Source: Candidatus Izemoplasma sp.
GTDB lineage: Bacteria; Bacillota_I; Bacilli_A; Izemoplasmatales; Izemoplasmataceae
Length of the DNA stretch: 5,883 nt
Reading direction: 5' to 3'
NCBI GenBank assembly: GCA_007132145.1
Contig: SLPE01000039.1
Span: 1-5,883, forward strand
The first letter of the stretch is position 1. Each line of letters starts with the position of its first letter. This document shows positions 1 to 5,883 of this stretch, piece after piece. Below the pieces are notes generated by a model. That model searched no databases. It was not told the DNA's origin and saw only the letters and a list, made by a program, of their open reading frames with translations. The translations under genes were made by a program, and so were the position numbers.

Positions 1-681
1 CACTTGCTCGAGAGAGCGCATACGTTGAGCACCTTGATCGGATTCACCCCGATGTCCTTGGACAGCGCTCAGGGCGAAGCGATCCGTTTCGAGGCCGCGG
101 AGGACCGCTTGCGGTTGAACGAGACGGCGCATAGCACGGGACGCGAGTATACCGCCGAAAACGGGATGATCCATGAAATCGACGCGGTCCTCGTTCCGGT
201 CTCGGTCCTTGCGGAAATCGGCATCGACTTGATTCCCGGGCGGTTGACGGCGGTGTTGTTCGATTTGATCGCCTCCGGCGACGTGCCGCTCGATCTCCTT
301 TCCGGATTGTTCACCGGTGATGGCGGCGGCGTGACCTTGTTCCTGCCTGATGAAGCGGCGTTGAACGATTTGGCGTCGACGCTCGACATCACGCTCGAAT
401 CGCTTCTTGCGTCCCCGGTCTTCCTCGATGTGCTCTTGTATCACATCGTGGCCGATGCCTATTTGACGAGCGATTTGTTTTCGCAAGCTCCGTTCGAACT
501 CGATACCCTGTCGGGTGAAGCGCTCGAAATCACCCTAAGCGAACAGGCGCTGCAAATCGGCGGGGCGGCGATCCTCACCTCGGAGACGTTGTTCGACATC
601 GGATACGTCCATGTTCTCGATGCGGTTCTGATCCCGCCGGCCTTGCGGGATTCGTGGCCCGATGTCCTCCTAGAAGATTGA
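1..681 (+). CDS. Fasciclin (FAS1) domain protein, C-terminal part
   Basis: This is the end of a longer gene; the frame is open to the left edge, so the true start lies outside the window. About 226 residues are visible. The first ~66 are the tail of one FAS1 domain, ending in the typical H2-type motif NGMIHEIDAVLVP (about residues 54-66). Residues ~80-216 form a second, complete FAS1 domain. It has an H1-like segment VTLFLPDEAALNDL, the central LLYHIVADAYLTSDL, and a closing motif GYVHVLDAVLIPP. FAS1 domains are generally extracellular or surface-attached and take part in adhesion; which ligand is bound cannot be read from sequence. The protein stops about ten residues after the second domain, with no LPXTG sorting signal or C-terminal membrane segment, so any anchor or signal peptide must be in the missing N-terminal part. 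The gene is followed almost at once by an intrinsic terminator. The family call is firm; the biological role is inferred. Confidence 0.85.
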   Translation, partial: HLLERAHTLSTLIGFTPMSLDSAQGEAIRFEAAEDRLRLNETAHSTGREYTAENGMIHEIDAVLVPVSVLAEIGIDLIPGRLTAVLFDLIASGDVPLDLLSGLFTGDGGGVTLFLPDEAALNDLASTLDITLESLLASPVFLDVLLYHIVADAYLTSDLFSQAPFELDTLSGEALEITLSEQALQIGGAAILTSETLFDIGYVHVLDAVLIPPALRDSWPDVLLED

Positions 682-684
682 ATG

Positions 685-729
685 AAAAAACAGCTTGCGG
701 ACATGACGTGCCGGCAAGCTGTTTTTTTT
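685..729. terminator. Bidirectional intrinsic terminator between convergent genes
   Basis: The arms CAGCTTGC (691-698) and GCAAGCTG (714-721) pair perfectly over 8 bp around a 15-base interior in which GG/CC can add two further pairs. The stem is flanked by six A (685-690) and eight T (722-729), so the transcript of either strand ends in a hairpin followed by U residues. It lies 3 bases after the FAS1 stop codon and 18 bases beyond the end of the convergent ABC transporter gene, as expected for a shared terminator. Confidence 0.85.
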
Positions 730-747
730 AGGTTCCTTTGAAAGAAT

Positions 748-3048
748 TCAATCAACACGCAAGGCGGCGACCGGGTCCTTTCGAGCCGCGATGCGGGAAG
801 GGATCAATCCCGCGATCGTCGTCAACAGCACGCTGATGGCGACGAGGGCGAATACGGCCGGAAGCGGCATGACCGCCATGCGGTTGATGTCGTCGACGAG
901 ACGGTCGATGAGCGCGTTGATCGGGAAGGTGAGCGCGTAGGCGACAGCGACGCCGCTCACGCCCGCGAAAAAGCCGATGAGGGCGGTTTCGGCGTTGAAC
1001 ACGCGCGAGATGTCGCGTTTTCGGGCACCGAGGCTGCGGAGGATGCCGATCTCTTTCGTCCGCTCGAGCACGGAGACGTAGGTGATGATACCGATCATCA
1101 CCGATGAAACGACGAGTGAAATCGAAGAGAAGGCGATCAGCACGTAGGACACGCCGTCGATGACGTCGCTCGTCAAGTTGGTCACGATCGCCGCAAGATC
1201 GGTATAGAGAACACGGTCGGCGTCTTCTTTGTCTTCGTTGTAGGCGTCCAAATAATCGGTGATGGCGCGTTTCGCCTCGAAATCGACGGGGTAGATGAGA
1301 ATCTGTCTCGGGACGGGGTCCACACCCCAGCGTTGCAGCTGATTGCGCTTGATTGAATCATCGATGGGGATGCCGCTGACGACATCGACGGAGGCGGCCT
1401 GTTGGGCCGCACCGATCTCGCTTTGTTTGGCGTGTTCGATGACCGTGTTCGTCAGTTCGGGATGATGTTTCAGCCCCGTACTGAGCAAATCGGCGACGGC
1501 GTCCTCGCTCGAGCGGGCGATGCCGACGATCGTCAAGGTGATGTTGTCGGGCTGTTGCATGAGCGTATCGACATCGGTGATCGGTACGAACCTTCCGCTG
1601 TCGTCGTCATAGAGGAAACGATCGTCGAGCATGATCAGTTCGAACGTCTTGCCGAGGAAGGCGTCGAAGCCGTAGGCATCGACTTCCGCGCTCAATCCGA
1701 AAGCGTTGATGATGGCGCTGTCGAGTCGGTTGTAGGCGTCGACGACGAGTACGAGTTCATCGATGCCGTCCGGTGCGCGTCCACCGAGAAGGTCGTAATT
1801 GTCGAAAAAGAAATCCGGGTCGGAAAGGGTCGGCGCGAAATTGACGCCGCCGGTGCTCAAACGGGTATCGACCCCGCTGGGCAGGGTATGATAGAGATGC
1901 ATGTCGACCGCATAGCGGATGGTCATTTCATGATACAACCCTTGATCGAGTCCTTGCAAGTACGTCAAGTACTCCGAGGAAAGGTCGTTGAGATGTTCCG
2001 CTTCGAAAGGCGGTAGCGCGTAAGGGTAGATTTCTTCATTGTCTGGACGTCGCTCGTAAGTCTCCCCTTCGAGTCTGCGCGGCGGACCGCCGCCTTGAGC
2101 GCGGATGACGTCGATGTTGAAGGCGAGGCGGTCGATTTGCAAAGGGAACGTGGAAAGGGTCGTCTGTTCGAGCCGGTCGATTTCACGGTTGAGTCCGTTG
2201 GCGAGACTGAGCACCAGTCCCACACCGACGATGCCGATGCTTCCGGCGAAGGCGGTAATCGCCGTACGGAACTTCTTGGTCCGCAAATTGCTGAAGGACA
2301 ACTTGAGCGCTTGCCAAAAGGCCATCGCGGTCCGCTTGTACGACAGTCTGCCCCGACGCTCCTCCTGTAAATCGTAGGGATCGCTGTCATGGGCGATGCG
2401 ACCATCTTTCAAATCGACGACCCGGGACGCATATGTGCTCGCCATCGCGTCGTCGTGGGTCACCATGATGACCAATTTGTCTTTCGCGATTTCTTGGATG
2501 AGTCTGAGAATCTGATGACTCGTTTCGCTGTCGATGGCACCGGTCGGCTCATCGGCCAGGATGATGTCGGGGTCGTTGGCCAACGCCCGCGCGATGGCGA
2601 CCCGTTGCATTTGCCCACCCGAGAGTTGGTTGGGTTTTTTGTGGACATGATCCGATAGACCGACGCGTTCGAGCAATTCGAGCGACCGTTGTCTTTTTTC
2701 GTTGGGCGACATGCCGCTGAGCGTCAAGCCGATTTCGACATTGGCCAAGACCGAAACGTGGGAGATGAGATTGTAGTTTTGAAAGACGAAACCGACCGCA
2801 TGATTGCGGTAGCGGTCCCAATCCCTGTCCTTGAAATCACGCGTCGACTTTCCGTCGATGCGGATGTCGCCGGCGTCGTAGCGGTCGAGACCGCCGATCA
2901 TATTGAGCAGCGTCGTTTTTCCGGAACCGCTCGGTCCGAGAATCGCGACGAATTCATGACGGCGGAAATTGAGCGTTACGCCGTCCAAGGCGGTTTGACG
3001 GAATGCGCCGATGGCGTATTTCTTCGTGATGTCGCGGAGTTCAAGCAT
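748..3048 (-). CDS. ABC transporter, ATPase fused to FtsX/MacB-type permease
   Basis: A 766-residue single-chain transporter of the MacB/LolD type. Residues ~1-225 are the ATPase: Walker [10 protein letters not shown] (38-46), Q-loop Gln90, signature LSGGQ (142-146), Walker [10 protein letters not shown] with Glu167, and H-loop His198. The permease begins with a helix at ~262-284. A long hydrophilic, acidic segment (~290-630) follows, predicted outside the membrane. Three helices then lie at ~634-658, ~689-708 and ~724-748. Between helices 2 and 3 is the FtsX-family loop [21 protein letters not shown], and the C-terminus [14 protein letters not shown] is also typical. In this superfamily ATP hydrolysis drives mechanical movement or export of peptides, lipoproteins or drugs; the substrate is unknown here. 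The start at 3048 is chosen because GTGAGG (3058-3063) lies 9 bases upstream. The frame stays open to 3216, but that extension does not resemble an ATPase N-terminus. A second ATG, at 3057, abuts the ribosome site directly. It appears monocistronic with its own promoter. Confidence 0.93.
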   Translation of the reverse strand: MLELRDITKKYAIGAFRQTALDGVTLNFRRHEFVAILGPSGSGKTTLLNMIGGLDRYDAGDIRIDGKSTRDFKDRDWDRYRNHAVGFVFQNYNLISHVSVLANVEIGLTLSGMSPNEKRQRSLELLERVGLSDHVHKKPNQLSGGQMQRVAIARALANDPDIILADEPTGAIDSETSHQILRLIQEIAKDKLVIMVTHDDAMASTYASRVVDLKDGRIAHDSDPYDLQEERRGRLSYKRTAMAFWQALKLSFSNLRTKKFRTAITAFAGSIGIVGVGLVLSLANGLNREIDRLEQTTLSTFPLQIDRLAFNIDVIRAQGGGPPRRLEGETYERRPDNEEIYPYALPPFEAEHLNDLSSEYLTYLQGLDQGLYHEMTIRYAVDMHLYHTLPSGVDTRLSTGGVNFAPTLSDPDFFFDNYDLLGGRAPDGIDELVLVVDAYNRLDSAIINAFGLSAEVDAYGFDAFLGKTFELIMLDDRFLYDDDSGRFVPITDVDTLMQQPDNITLTIVGIARSSEDAVADLLSTGLKHHPELTNTVIEHAKQSEIGAAQQAASVDVVSGIPIDDSIKRNQLQRWGVDPVPRQILIYPVDFEAKRAITDYLDAYNEDKEDADRVLYTDLAAIVTNLTSDVIDGVSYVLIAFSSISLVVSSVMIGIITYVSVLERTKEIGILRSLGARKRDISRVFNAETALIGFFAGVSGVAVAYALTFPINALIDRLVDDINRMAVMPLPAVFALVAISVLLTTIAGLIPSRIAARKDPVAALRVD

Positions 3049-3093
3049 GGGAATCATCCTCACAAATATCGCTAAGTTTTCGTTGTTCTCTCC

Positions 3094-3099
3094 ATTATA
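3094..3099 (-). promoter_or_regulatory. -10 box of the ABC transporter promoter
   Basis: A perfect TATAAT read on the minus strand, 45 bases before the chosen start codon, implies a leader of roughly 40 bases. At 17-base spacing the -35 position (3117-3122, TGGTGT) is a poor match to TTGACA, so the promoter may be weak or activator-dependent. It lies in the 175-base gap between the YdeI-family gene and the transporter, which supports separate transcription of the transporter. Confidence 0.55.
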
Positions 3100-3223
3100 C
3101 GATGCCTCGAGACGAGACACCACTGTTTTACCTTCCCAATCCCGTCTTCCTCTTTTCCGAACGTTTTCGACCATAAAAAAAGATGTCAGTGTTCTTTGCG
3201 CAACCTCGACAATCATAACGCGT

Positions 3224-3784
3224 TCACATCGGCTTCAAATTATTCATCAGCCGTTCGACGATCTCTTCGAGCCGTTTTTCCCTCGTCGTTTCCCGTTTGG
3301 CGGAAAACAGATGCCGTGCATAGGTCTTTTGCACGGACGGTGACATCCGCATCAAATTCTCATACGCTATCTCGTGCGGTCTGATGAGCGCGTGAAACGA
3401 CTCGAGTTCCGGCTCATCCTCGATTGAACGGTCCTTTTTCCATGTCCCTTTGATTTTCGCCGTTTCAACCGCTTTCAACCCGTGATGCGTCATCGCACCG
3501 TTTTCCACGAGCCGTTGCACAAGTCGCTTGTTCTTTTCCGACCAGACGCTTCGAGGTCGCCGTTTCGCGAAATACTTCACATAGAATACATCATCTAACT
3601 TGCGGATGGTGCTATCGATCCAACCGAAGCACAACGCTTCTTCCAACGCTTCTTGCGGTTTCACGGTCACACCGTTTTTGCGTTTGTCAAAACGGATCCA
3701 GACGCCCTCGTGATGTGCGTGATGTTCCGACAACCACTCGCGAAAATGGTTGCGGGACTTGAAGGTCAAGGTCTTCTTCATCAT
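3224..3784 (-). CDS. YdeI/OmpD-associated family protein
   Basis: A 186-residue soluble protein with no signal peptide or membrane helix. It matches the YdeI/OmpD-associated (OmdA, 'bacteriocin-protection') family in length and motifs. There is an N-terminal FREWLSEHHAHHEGVWIRF-like segment, then EALEEALCFGWIDS (45-58) and the family hallmark RRPRSVWSEKNK (75-86). The C-terminal helical part is YARHLFSAKRETTREKRLEEIVERL, where the AK-x-E-T-R-x-x-R-x-x-x pattern is typical. The biochemical role of the family is not established; the bacteriocin-protection label comes from a few members and should not be taken as function here. Start choice: GAGGA (3792-3796) lies 7 bases before the ATG at 3784. 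A GTG at 3790 is in frame but only one base after that site. The gene begins 31 bases after the toroid gene, so it is probably the last gene of that operon. No convincing terminator follows it. Confidence 0.85.
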   Translation of the reverse strand: MMKKTLTFKSRNHFREWLSEHHAHHEGVWIRFDKRKNGVTVKPQEALEEALCFGWIDSTIRKLDDVFYVKYFAKRRPRSVWSEKNKRLVQRLVENGAMTHHGLKAVETAKIKGTWKKDRSIEDEPELESFHALIRPHEIAYENLMRMSPSVQKTYARHLFSAKRETTREKRLEEIVERLMNNLKPM

Positions 3785-3815
3785 TGTCACTTCCTCGCTT
3801 GAATCCCTTCACATT

Positions 3816-4739
3816 TCAACGAAGCTGTATCCGCAAGGTGCTTTCGTAAGTGTCCCGATCATAGGTCTTCAACACGTTGAGCGCTCTCAACGTGTTGAAG
3901 CGCCCGTTGCGTTCCGTTTCCAGCGGAAACCGGCGTTTCCCGGGTATCGACGTACCGCGGAGCATCCTGCCGTGCCTGATCTGTCTTCGAAGCAAGTCCA
4001 ACGCCGGATTCATTCTATCATCATGGGGATGTCCTTTTTTCGCGAACCATTCGAGGGCACGCAAATAATCGTATTTCCATCGAGGCGGATAATGGGCCTT
4101 CGTCATCGCTGGATGAATCGGGTCATCTGTTCCTTTACGAAGATGGAGGTGCCTGTCCAACAAGACGTTCGCCCCGTCTTCGAGTGCTTGAAGACACGCG
4201 GACTTCTTATGAGTCCACGGCGACTCCGCATAGGCGAGTAGTCCTTCGAGCACGTTGATCGTCGTGTGTACGGAACTGCAACGGGGAATCACGCCGCCTT
4301 CGAGACGACAGTTCCAACCGCCGTCGTCCATCGTGAAGGCGAGGATGTAATCGATGATTTCGGCGACAGTTTCCGTTTTCACTTCCGCGTAGCAGAGCAC
4401 CTTCAACAACATGCCCGCGATGCACATGTCGATATGGTACACACCGTCTTCCAGACGACCCGGCCAAAGCCGACTGCGCAACGATTCCACCGCCTTTTGG
4501 AACACGACCGAGTGCGGGTCGGCTTCCATGTCGACGAGTTCGAGCACGGTGTAGGTCGTCGATATCCATTTCGGGCCGTACAAGCCGCCGCCGAACAAGC
4601 CGCGCTTGTGATCGAACGTCTCCAGATAGCGGCGGATGAAACCGACGTCTTCCCTTGCGCAATCTTCCTCGAGGAGATGTCGTTTCGTCAAGCGTTTCAA
4701 CACGTCGTCGCCTGCCAACAACCAATCGAGAACGTTCAT
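3816..4739 (-). CDS. Alpha/alpha-toroid protein, prenyltransferase/terpene-cyclase-like
   Basis: A 307-residue soluble protein that looks like a single-domain member of the prenyltransferase/squalene-cyclase toroid superfamily. Repeated helical-pair signatures are visible: STTYTVLELVDM (60-71), DMCIAGMLLKVL (104-115), DDGGWNC (138-144), CSSVHTTINVLEGLLAY (154-170), WKYDYLRALEWF (221-232) and GRFNTLRALNVLK (279-291). The squalene-hopene cyclase DxDD motif is absent, and the protein is about half the length of those enzymes, so a true triterpene cyclase is unlikely. Asp104, Cys106 and His158 are arranged much like the zinc ligands of protein prenyltransferase beta subunits (see findings), but no substrate can be assigned. 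Its ATG overlaps the stop of the upstream VOC gene (ATGA, 4736-4739), indicating translational coupling. Its 3' end contains a perfect 15-bp inverted repeat. Such proteins are usually annotated as hypothetical or prenyltransferase; the fold is fairly sure, the activity unknown. Confidence 0.75.
   Translation of the reverse strand: MNVLDWLLAGDDVLKRLTKRHLLEEDCAREDVGFIRRYLETFDHKRGLFGGGLYGPKWISTTYTVLELVDMEADPHSVVFQKAVESLRSRLWPGRLEDGVYHIDMCIAGMLLKVLCYAEVKTETVAEIIDYILAFTMDDGGWNCRLEGGVIPRCSSVHTTINVLEGLLAYAESPWTHKKSACLQALEDGANVLLDRHLHLRKGTDDPIHPAMTKAHYPPRWKYDYLRALEWFAKKGHPHDDRMNPALDLLRRQIRHGRMLRGTSIPGKRRFPLETERNGRFNTLRALNVLKTYDRDTYESTLRIQLR
3867..3900. repeat. Perfect 15-bp inverted repeat inside the toroid gene
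   Basis: The arms CTTCAACACGTTGAG (3867-3881) and CTCAACGTGTTGAAG (3886-3900) are exact reverse complements around the 4-base spacer CGCT. In the minus-strand mRNA this forms a 15-bp stem with a tetraloop, about 50 bases before the toroid stop codon. It encodes part of FNTLRALNVLK. No U-run follows on either strand, so it is not a classical intrinsic terminator. Confidence 0.9.
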
Positions 4740-5113
4740 GGGCTCTCACTACGGGCGTCTTGTTGGAGGCCGATCTTGTTGCCGCTGGGGTCCTTGATCA
4801 AAGCGTAATGCCCGTACGCATCGGAAAGGAACGTCTTTTCTTTCAACACTTCGGTGCCGGCGTAATCGGACAACGCCGTCAAAACGGTGTCGATGTCATC
4901 GACTTCGATGTAGCATTGAACGCCGGAGACGGAGGGTTCGACGTTTTGATCGAGCGCGCCGAGGATACTTTCACCGGGTGTCTTGAACATGAAGTACTTC
5001 TGTTTGCTCAAATGACTTTCCTCGAACGTCCAACCGAACAGTTCCCGGTAGAAACGTAGCGTCTCGTCGATGTCGACGAGCGCCAATTCAAGATAGACGA
5101 TATCGCCGTGCAT
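4736..5113 (-). CDS. VOC (glyoxalase/bleomycin-resistance fold) family protein
   Basis: A 125-residue cytoplasmic protein made of two beta-alpha-beta-beta-beta modules of the vicinal oxygen chelate fold. The first module runs from about residue 5 to 54 and contains the usual FYRELFGWTF helix-turn (21-30). The second starts at CYIEVDDID (67-75) and ends with GHYALIKDPSGNKIGLQQ (101-118), the family's closing 'DP-x-GN-x-I-GL' strand. Glu9 sits where the first metal ligand is normally found, but the closing Glu (GL-x-E) is replaced by Gln, so metal binding is uncertain. Members include glyoxalases, dioxygenases, antibiotic-binding or -modifying proteins and many uncharacterised ones; no substrate can be assigned. 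A near-perfect ribosome site AGGAGGTG (5119-5126), 5 bases before the ATG, fixes the start. Its TGA overlaps the next gene's ATG. It appears to be the first gene of the VOC, toroid, YdeI operon. Confidence 0.85.
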   Translation of the reverse strand: MHGDIVYLELALVDIDETLRFYRELFGWTFEESHLSKQKYFMFKTPGESILGALDQNVEPSVSGVQCYIEVDDIDTVLTALSDYAGTEVLKEKTFLSDAYGHYALIKDPSGNKIGLQQDARSESP

Positions 5114-5118
5114 ATCGG

Positions 5119-5126
5119 CACCTCCT
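5119..5126 (-). promoter_or_regulatory. Strong ribosome binding site of the VOC gene
   Basis: AGGAGGTG on the minus strand is complementary to the 16S rRNA 3' tail over its full length and lies 5 bases before the ATG. It implies efficient translation of the first operon gene, and by coupling of the second, whose own upstream site (GAGAG) is weak. Confidence 0.85.
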
Positions 5127-5229
5127 CATATCCTAATCGTATTTGACGCCGGCCTCGACCCGTTGTCCTCCGAAGATGCTTCGGAATCATACATGGTTTT
5201 TTCATTGAACATGTTCGAAGCCGGCAATG

Positions 5230-5553
5230 TCATGAAGACTCAGATGACGGTCGCTGAAACAACCGGTTGTCTTCTTCTCTTATGCGTTTGCAAGCACGTC
5301 GAACATCACGAAGGCTCTTCTCGGAGATTGCTTTCATGGTTTCAAGGGTTCGTTCACGTTTCGCATCTTCATTATACGACGAATGGTTTGATGGGTACAA
5401 AATTTTTTTGAAAGCCCGCACCCGAACGGTTCGAGATGTGTGCGAAATGCGCTCTATGACCCTTTCGAGTTCATAACCGAGGAACCAAGGAAAACCGGTG
5501 CCGTGACTCGCGATTTTTACAAGAAAGTTTTTCGGGAAAATGTCATTTTTCAT
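5230..5553 (-). CDS. Uncertain hypothetical ORF, 107 residues
   Basis: A minus-strand frame starting with ATG at 5553 and ending with TGA at 5230. I do not recognise the product. It is basic and largely hydrophilic. The N-terminal part contains FPWFLGYELERVIERI, and the C-terminal half is charged and predicted helical (about residues 61-99, including RRACKRIREEDNRLFQ). No signal peptide or membrane segment is seen. Against its being a gene: no Shine-Dalgarno sequence precedes the ATG (a run of A does), third codon positions lack the G/C preference of the neighbouring genes, and a minus-strand TATAAT lies inside it. For it: the length of the frame, and a weak minus-strand promoter (TTGGCA, then TATATC) overlapping the plus-strand promoter upstream. 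It could be an acquired or decaying gene, or a chance frame. Confidence 0.3.
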   Translation of the reverse strand: MKNDIFPKNFLVKIASHGTGFPWFLGYELERVIERISHTSRTVRVRAFKKILYPSNHSSYNEDAKRERTLETMKAISEKSLRDVRRACKRIREEDNRLFQRPSSESS

Positions 5554-5580
5554 TTTTTTTTATCGTTGATGTCTCATAGA

Positions 5581-5589
5581 TGATATAAT
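5581..5589 (+). promoter_or_regulatory. Extended -10 promoter of the membrane protein gene
   Basis: TGATATAAT combines a perfect TATAAT (5584-5589) with the upstream TGn element. No good -35 is seen at 16-18 bases upstream (for example TATCGT at 5561-5566), which is usual for extended -10 promoters; T-rich sequence (5546-5560) lies just upstream. Transcription would begin near 5596, giving a leader of about 44 bases. Confidence 0.6.
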
Positions 5590-5628
5590 TGAACATGAAT
5601 CATGATGCCAAAGACCTATTCACGCCAC

Positions 5629-5635
5629 GGTGATC
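5629..5635 (+). promoter_or_regulatory. Shifted Shine-Dalgarno site GGTGATC
   Basis: This pairs with the GAUCACC part of the 16S 3' end rather than the usual CCUCC core, at 4 bases from the ATG at 5640. It decides the start of the membrane protein gene, since no GGAGG-like site is nearby. Confidence 0.5.
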
Positions 5636-5639
5636 ACAG

Positions 5640-5883
5640 ATGCAAAACGCGCTCCGAAACAGCAAAGAAGAAAGACAAGCATTTCGCGAAAGCAGACAAA
5701 ACCTGCATCTAAGGGGATTGCGAATCATCTTTGTCCTTTTTGCCGTGTTGTATGGTTTTTTCGGGTACACCGACTTGACCTATTTCCCCGATCTATGGCC
5801 AACGCTTTGGCTCTTGCGTTCAATCGTCGTTTTGGTTCTTCTGTCCACCATCGCCCTTTCTTTTACGAAACATTTCATCAAGA
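5640..5883 (+). CDS. Membrane protein, N-terminal part only
   Basis: The first 81 codons of a gene that runs off the right edge. A charged, arginine-rich N-terminus of about 25 residues (MQNALRNSKEERQAF...) is followed by two hydrophobic helices, ~27-44 and ~57-77. They are joined by a short loop FGYTDLTYFPDLWPTLW. The loop with a conserved-looking Asp and the following LLRSIVVLVLL recall the N-terminal multi-helix sensor modules found ahead of GGDEF or adenylate/guanylate cyclase domains. That is only a resemblance; the catalytic part, if any, is outside the window. Start choice: a TGA at 5631-5633 closes the frame just upstream, and GGTGATC (5629-5635), complementary to the 16S tail, lies 4 bases before this ATG. 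It is transcribed from its own extended -10 promoter, divergent from the VOC operon. Confidence 0.75.
   Translation, partial: MQNALRNSKEERQAFRESRQNLHLRGLRIIFVLFAVLYGFFGYTDLTYFPDLWPTLWLLRSIVVLVLLSTIALSFTKHFIK

Larger units (their letters stand above)
5114..5639. other. A/T-richer intergenic stretch with little certain coding
   Basis: Between the divergently read VOC gene and the membrane protein gene there are about 525 bases without a firmly supported gene. Visible elements: a 7-bp hairpin with a 3-base loop (arms 5169-5175 and 5179-5185), and a possible minus-strand -10 TATGAT (5186-5191) for the VOC operon without a clear -35. There is also a perfect 10-base palindrome GAACATGTTC (5207-5216), an uncertain reading frame at 5230-5553, a TATAAT on the minus strand (5371-5376), several A/T runs (5399-5409, 5546-5560), and the extended -10 promoter at 5581-5589. 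No tRNA, riboswitch or mobile element was recognised. Confidence 0.6.

Noticed and set aside
1402..2016. Long open frame of about 200 codons antisense to the ABC transporter
   Set aside because: It lies wholly opposite a well-supported gene and its product has no recognisable domain; it is a by-product of the codon bias of the sense gene.
3049..3216. N-terminal extension of the ABC transporter to an upstream start
   Set aside because: The extra 56 residues contain the promoter region, have no ATPase similarity, and the ribosome site points to the start at 3048.
3167..3229. Intrinsic terminator after the YdeI-family gene (minus-strand run of seven U)
   Set aside because: The best stem I could draw is about 5-6 bp (GATGT with ACATC) with a very large loop, which is not convincing.
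3816..4739. Squalene-hopene cyclase and a hopanoid pathway
   Set aside because: The protein is about half the expected length, lacks the DxDD motif, and no isoprenoid biosynthesis genes are adjacent.
748..5113. Mycoplasma-type genetic code (TGA as tryptophan)
   Set aside because: The genes end at TGA in expected places, and tryptophans at conserved positions are encoded by TGG.
5169..5201. Plus-strand terminator from the 5169-5185 hairpin and the following T-run
   Set aside because: The T-run starts about 11 bases after the stem, and no plus-strand gene ends there.
5207..5216. Palindrome GAACATGTTC as a LexA (SOS) operator
   Set aside because: The Gram-positive LexA box needs GAAC and GTTC separated by four bases; here there are two. 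No SOS gene is adjacent.
5531..5560. Terminator from the A/T-rich dyad GAAAATG/CATTTTTC and the following T-run
   Set aside because: The dyad has a loop of only one base and A/T-only pairing; no plus-strand gene precedes it.
5602..5712. Basic 36-residue frame overlapping the membrane protein start
   Set aside because: It has no ribosome site and lies in a different frame from the supported start; its lysine-rich content looks like out-of-frame reading.

Overview
The window is ordinary bacterial chromosome from an organism that uses Shine-Dalgarno starts and the standard code: tryptophans are read from TGG and TGA works as a stop. G+C is roughly half by eye. The gene set (FAS1 surface protein, LolD/MacB-type ABC ATPase fused to an FtsX-type permease, short tightly packed genes, AGGAGGTG ribosome sites, TATAAT promoters) suggests a Gram-positive-type bacterium of the Bacillota/Mycoplasmatota side. 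No marker gene is present, so this placement is inference.

Layout from left to right. At 1-681 (+) is the 3' end of a fasciclin-domain (FAS1) protein, probably extracellular, cut by the window edge. It converges on an ABC transporter gene (748-3048, -), and both appear to share one bidirectional intrinsic terminator at 685-729. The transporter is one polypeptide of ATPase plus four-helix permease with a large external domain. It has its own promoter (TATAAT at 3094-3099) and start site.

Upstream of it, also on the minus strand, is a compact three-gene unit transcribed from right to left. It holds a small VOC/glyoxalase-fold protein (4736-5113), an alpha/alpha-toroid protein related to prenyltransferases and terpene cyclases (3816-4739), and a YdeI/OmpD-associated family protein (3224-3784). 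The first two overlap by ATGA and the third starts 31 bases after the second, so they are very likely co-transcribed. What they do together is not known from the sequence.

The stretch 5114-5639 is poorer in G+C and rich in A/T runs. It carries only one uncertain minus-strand reading frame (5230-5553), then an extended -10 promoter on the plus strand. That promoter leads into the N-terminus of a multi-helix membrane protein (5640 to the window end).

The most striking unexplained structure is a perfect 15-base inverted repeat with a 4-base loop, inside the 3' end of the toroid gene (3867-3900). Also of interest is a D-x-C...H-T-x-x-x-L-x-G-L pattern in the same protein that resembles the zinc site of protein prenyltransferase beta subunits. 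I found no RNA genes, CRISPR arrays, insertion sequences or obvious defence or mobile systems.
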